Made by a program: the position numbers and the translations under genes
The notes under the pieces: model-generated
Database searches by the model: none
What the model was told of the DNA's origin: nothing
The model's input: the letters and a program-made list of their open reading frames with translations, nothing else
From: AWTP1-18 sp036504515
GTDB lineage: Bacteria; Pseudomonadota; Gammaproteobacteria; Burkholderiales; Rhodocyclaceae
NCBI GenBank assembly: GCA_036504515.1
Contig: DASXVA010000011.1
Coordinates: forward strand, 62,001 to 126,000
Reading direction: 5' to 3'
Length of the DNA: 64,000 bases
In this document: positions 61,998-64,000 of the stretch, one piece after another
Layout of the letters: every line of letters begins with the position of its first letter
Position numbering within the stretch: the first letter of the stretch is position 1

Positions 61998-63170
61998 ATG
62001 GCGCACCTGATGAATACCTATTCCCGCCTGCCCCTAGCTTTCACCCATGGGCAGGGTTGCCGATTGTTCGATGAACAGGGCAAGTCCTACCTCGATGCCG
62101 TTGCCGGTGTCGCGGTCAACACGCTGGGCCATAACCATCCCCGATTGGTTAAGGCGCTGACTGAGCAGATTGGCCGTGTGATCCATACGTCCAACCTCTA
62201 CCGCATTCGCGAACAGGAGACCTTGTCTGACAAGATCACTGCCCTGGCCCGCATGGAGGAAGTTTTCTTCTGCAACTCCGGTGCCGAAGCGAACGAGGCT
62301 GCCATCAAGCTGGCCCGGATGTTTGGCCACCAGAAAGGCGTCGATAGCCCAGCGATTATTGTCATGGAACATTCTTTCCATGGCCGTACTCTGGCAACGC
62401 TATCTGCCACCGGTAACCGCAAGGTTCAGGCCGGGTTTGAGCCTCTGGTTTCCGGTTTTGTTCGCGTGCCCTTTGACGATCTGGCCGCGGTTGAACAAGT
62501 GGCCGCCAACAACCCCAATGTGGTGGCGGTGTTGTTTGAGCCCGTTCAGGGCGAAGGCGGTATTCACGCCGCCCACGCCGAATACATGCAGGCCCTGCGC
62601 CGTATCTGTGACGACAAGGGCTGGCTCTACATGGTGGATGAGGTCCAGACGGGCGTTGCCCGTACGGGTATCTGGTTTGCCCATCAGAGCGCAGGCGTTC
62701 TGCCGGATGTCATGACCCTTGCCAAGGGGCTCGGTTCCGGCGTTCCTGTTGGCGCTTGCCTGACGGCCGGCAAGGCTGCAGGCATCTTCAAGCCCGGCAA
62801 TCATGGTTCCACTTTTGGCGGCAATCCTCTGGCGTGTACTGCAGCGTTGACCACCTTGGACGTGATCGAGAAGGATGGCCTGCTTGCCCAGGTGGTGCGT
62901 GTTGGTGATCATCTGCGCAACGAACTGCGTCAAGGTTTGGCGGGCGTTTCTGGTTTGGTGGAAGTTCGTGGCGTAGGCCAGATGACGGGTATTGAATTGA
63001 ATCGTCCCTGCACTGAAATCGTCGCCCTGGCCCAGGAAAAGGGACTACTGGTGAATGTCACGGCAGAACGTGTCATTCGTCTGGTGCCTTCCCTGATCAT
63101 GACCGAAGCTGAGGCAAGCGAACTGGCTGCCGGACTGGTGGGTGTCATTCGTAATTTTCTGGAGGGGTGA
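61998..63170 (+). CDS. argD: Acetylornithine aminotransferase
   Basis: The 390-residue class III aminotransferase has HTSNLYRI near 63, FFCNSGAEANEAAIKLAR at 90-107, SFHGRT at 126-131, DEVQTG (214-219) and the PLP lysine K243 in LAKGLGSG. It makes N-acetylornithine in arginine synthesis and may also act on succinyl-diaminopimelate. ATG 61998 starts MAHLMNTYSRLP, as in homologues; the frame extends back to 61809 without conservation. It is 3 bases before argF. Confidence 0.95.
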   Translation: MAHLMNTYSRLPLAFTHGQGCRLFDEQGKSYLDAVAGVAVNTLGHNHPRLVKALTEQIGRVIHTSNLYRIREQETLSDKITALARMEEVFFCNSGAEANEAAIKLARMFGHQKGVDSPAIIVMEHSFHGRTLATLSATGNRKVQAGFEPLVSGFVRVPFDDLAAVEQVAANNPNVVAVLFEPVQGEGGIHAAHAEYMQALRRICDDKGWLYMVDEVQTGVARTGIWFAHQSAGVLPDVMTLAKGLGSGVPVGACLTAGKAAGIFKPGNHGSTFGGNPLACTAALTTLDVIEKDGLLAQVVRVGDHLRNELRQGLAGVSGLVEVRGVGQMTGIELNRPCTEIVALAQEKGLLVNVTAERVIRLVPSLIMTEAEASELAAGLVGVIRNFLEG

Positions 63171-63173
63171 ACC

Positions 63174-64000
63174 ATGAGTGCACCTCGCCACTACCTCCAG
63201 TTCAAGGATTTCAGCCGGGAAGAGTATGACTATCTCTTCCAGCGCACGAGCTGGATCAAGAAACAGTTCAAGTCCTACCAAAAGTATTGGCCCCTGTCTG
63301 ACCGTACTCTGGTCATGATTTTTGAAAAAGCCAGTACCCGCACCCGCCTTTCCTTTGAGGCAGGCATGCAGCAATTGGGCGGTTCCGCCATCTACCTCAA
63401 TACCCGTGATTCCCAGTTGGGGCGCGGTGAGCCGGTGGAAGACGCGGCCCAAGTGATTTCCCGCATGAGCGATATCGTGATGATCCGCACCTTCGAACAG
63501 GACATCATCGACCGCTTTGCCAAGTATTCCCGGGTGCCCGTGATTAACGGCCTCACCAACGAATACCACCCCTGCCAGATCATGGCCGACATCTACACCT
63601 GGATTGAGCAGCACGGCTCCATCCAAGGCAAGACTGTGGCCTGGATCGGTGACTCCAACAACATGTGCAACACATGGCTGCAGGCAGCGGAAGTGCTGGA
63701 CTTCAATGTTCATGTCTCCACGCCGCCGGGCTACGAAGTTGAACCCGAGCGGGCCGGCCTCTATGGCACCGGCCATTTCGAACAGTTTTCTGACCCCATG
63801 GAAGCCGCCCAGGGTGCCGACATCGTTACCACTGACGTTTGGACATCCATGGGTTTCGAGGCCGAGAACGACGAGCGCATGAAGGACTTCGTCGATTGGC
63901 AAGTGGATGCCGACATGATGAAGGTCGCCGCACCCCACGCCATGTTCATGCACTGCCTGCCTGCCCATCGGGGCGAGGAAGTCAGTGCTGACGTCATCGA
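63174..64000 (+). CDS. argF: Ornithine carbamoyltransferase, 5' part
   Basis: 275 codons are present before the window ends. The carbamoyl-phosphate site STRTR is at about residues 54-58, HPCQ is in the middle (NEYHPCQIMAD), and the ornithine-side HCLPAHRG is near the cut end, so only a short C-terminal part is missing. The enzyme makes citrulline from ornithine. It is cotranscribed with argD, with GGAGGGG 6-12 bases upstream of its ATG. Confidence 0.95.
   Translation, partial: MSAPRHYLQFKDFSREEYDYLFQRTSWIKKQFKSYQKYWPLSDRTLVMIFEKASTRTRLSFEAGMQQLGGSAIYLNTRDSQLGRGEPVEDAAQVISRMSDIVMIRTFEQDIIDRFAKYSRVPVINGLTNEYHPCQIMADIYTWIEQHGSIQGKTVAWIGDSNNMCNTWLQAAEVLDFNVHVSTPPGYEVEPERAGLYGTGHFEQFSDPMEAAQGADIVTTDVWTSMGFEAENDERMKDFVDWQVDADMMKVAAPHAMFMHCLPAHRGEEVSADVI

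Overview
This window is chromosomal DNA from a Gram-negative proteobacterium, most likely a betaproteobacterium of the Rhodocyclales/Azospira-Dechloromonas type. That assignment is an inference. It rests on the high-GC coding style and on familiar betaproteobacterial gene runs: hisBHAFIE-hinT-tatABC-htrA-nif3, exbBD-lpxK-trm112-kdsB-adk, a pyrophosphate-type phosphofructokinase, DUF3579, and argD-argF. Genes are tightly packed with many 4-base start/stop overlaps. I see no rRNA, tRNA, insertion sequence, prophage or CRISPR array.

Layout. 0-7.4 kb: end of a DUF2892 membrane gene, a membrane diguanylate cyclase, a solitary TrpB2, a secreted GlcG/HbpS-type protein, an unknown protein, the helicase DbpA and a YgjP-type metallopeptidase. 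7.8-11.7 kb: a TctD/TctE-like two-component system fused by overlaps to an MHS-family transporter that has a large extra periplasmic segment. 11.9-23.5 kb: the acetate uptake pair yjcH-actP, the lipid-trafficking operon pqiABC, a chemoreceptor, and a minus-strand pair made of a membrane PAS/exonuclease fusion and a CBS-DUF294 protein. 23.6-32.7 kb: histidine biosynthesis (hisC divergent from hisBHAFIE), hinT, the Tat translocase, a periplasmic HtrA protease, a NIF3 protein and MsrA. 33.2-36.1 kb: sucCD and a TerC membrane protein.

36.2-46.3 kb is the most unusual part. It is a single-direction run of signalling genes: a short ORF that looks like the last piece of a Ser/Thr kinase, a PP2C phosphatase, a twin-FHA protein, a CHASE2 adenylate cyclase, a metallo-beta-lactamase-fold candidate cyclic-nucleotide phosphodiesterase, a cyclic-nucleotide-binding/rhodanese fusion, a GAF-fused GspE/PilB-type ATPase with no other secretion or pilus genes nearby, and a GAF-HD-GYP protein. 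Together they look like one system in which cAMP and protein phosphorylation control an ATPase-driven assembly or a dispersed pilus/secretion machine, with c-di-GMP turnover as another layer.

46.4-53.5 kb: an IclR regulator with a perfect inverted-repeat operator candidate, a DUF3124 exported protein overlapping a Kef-type antiporter, a second cation/proton antiporter, a three-PAS diguanylate cyclase, a short CbiX chelatase and an ABM-family monooxygenase. 53.5-64 kb: an unrecognised J-domain protein, the exbBD-lpxK-trm112-kdsB-adk envelope/nucleotide cluster, PPi-phosphofructokinase, DUF3579, a small conserved protein with a near-consensus promoter, a solitary ParA, and argD-argF, the latter cut by the window end.
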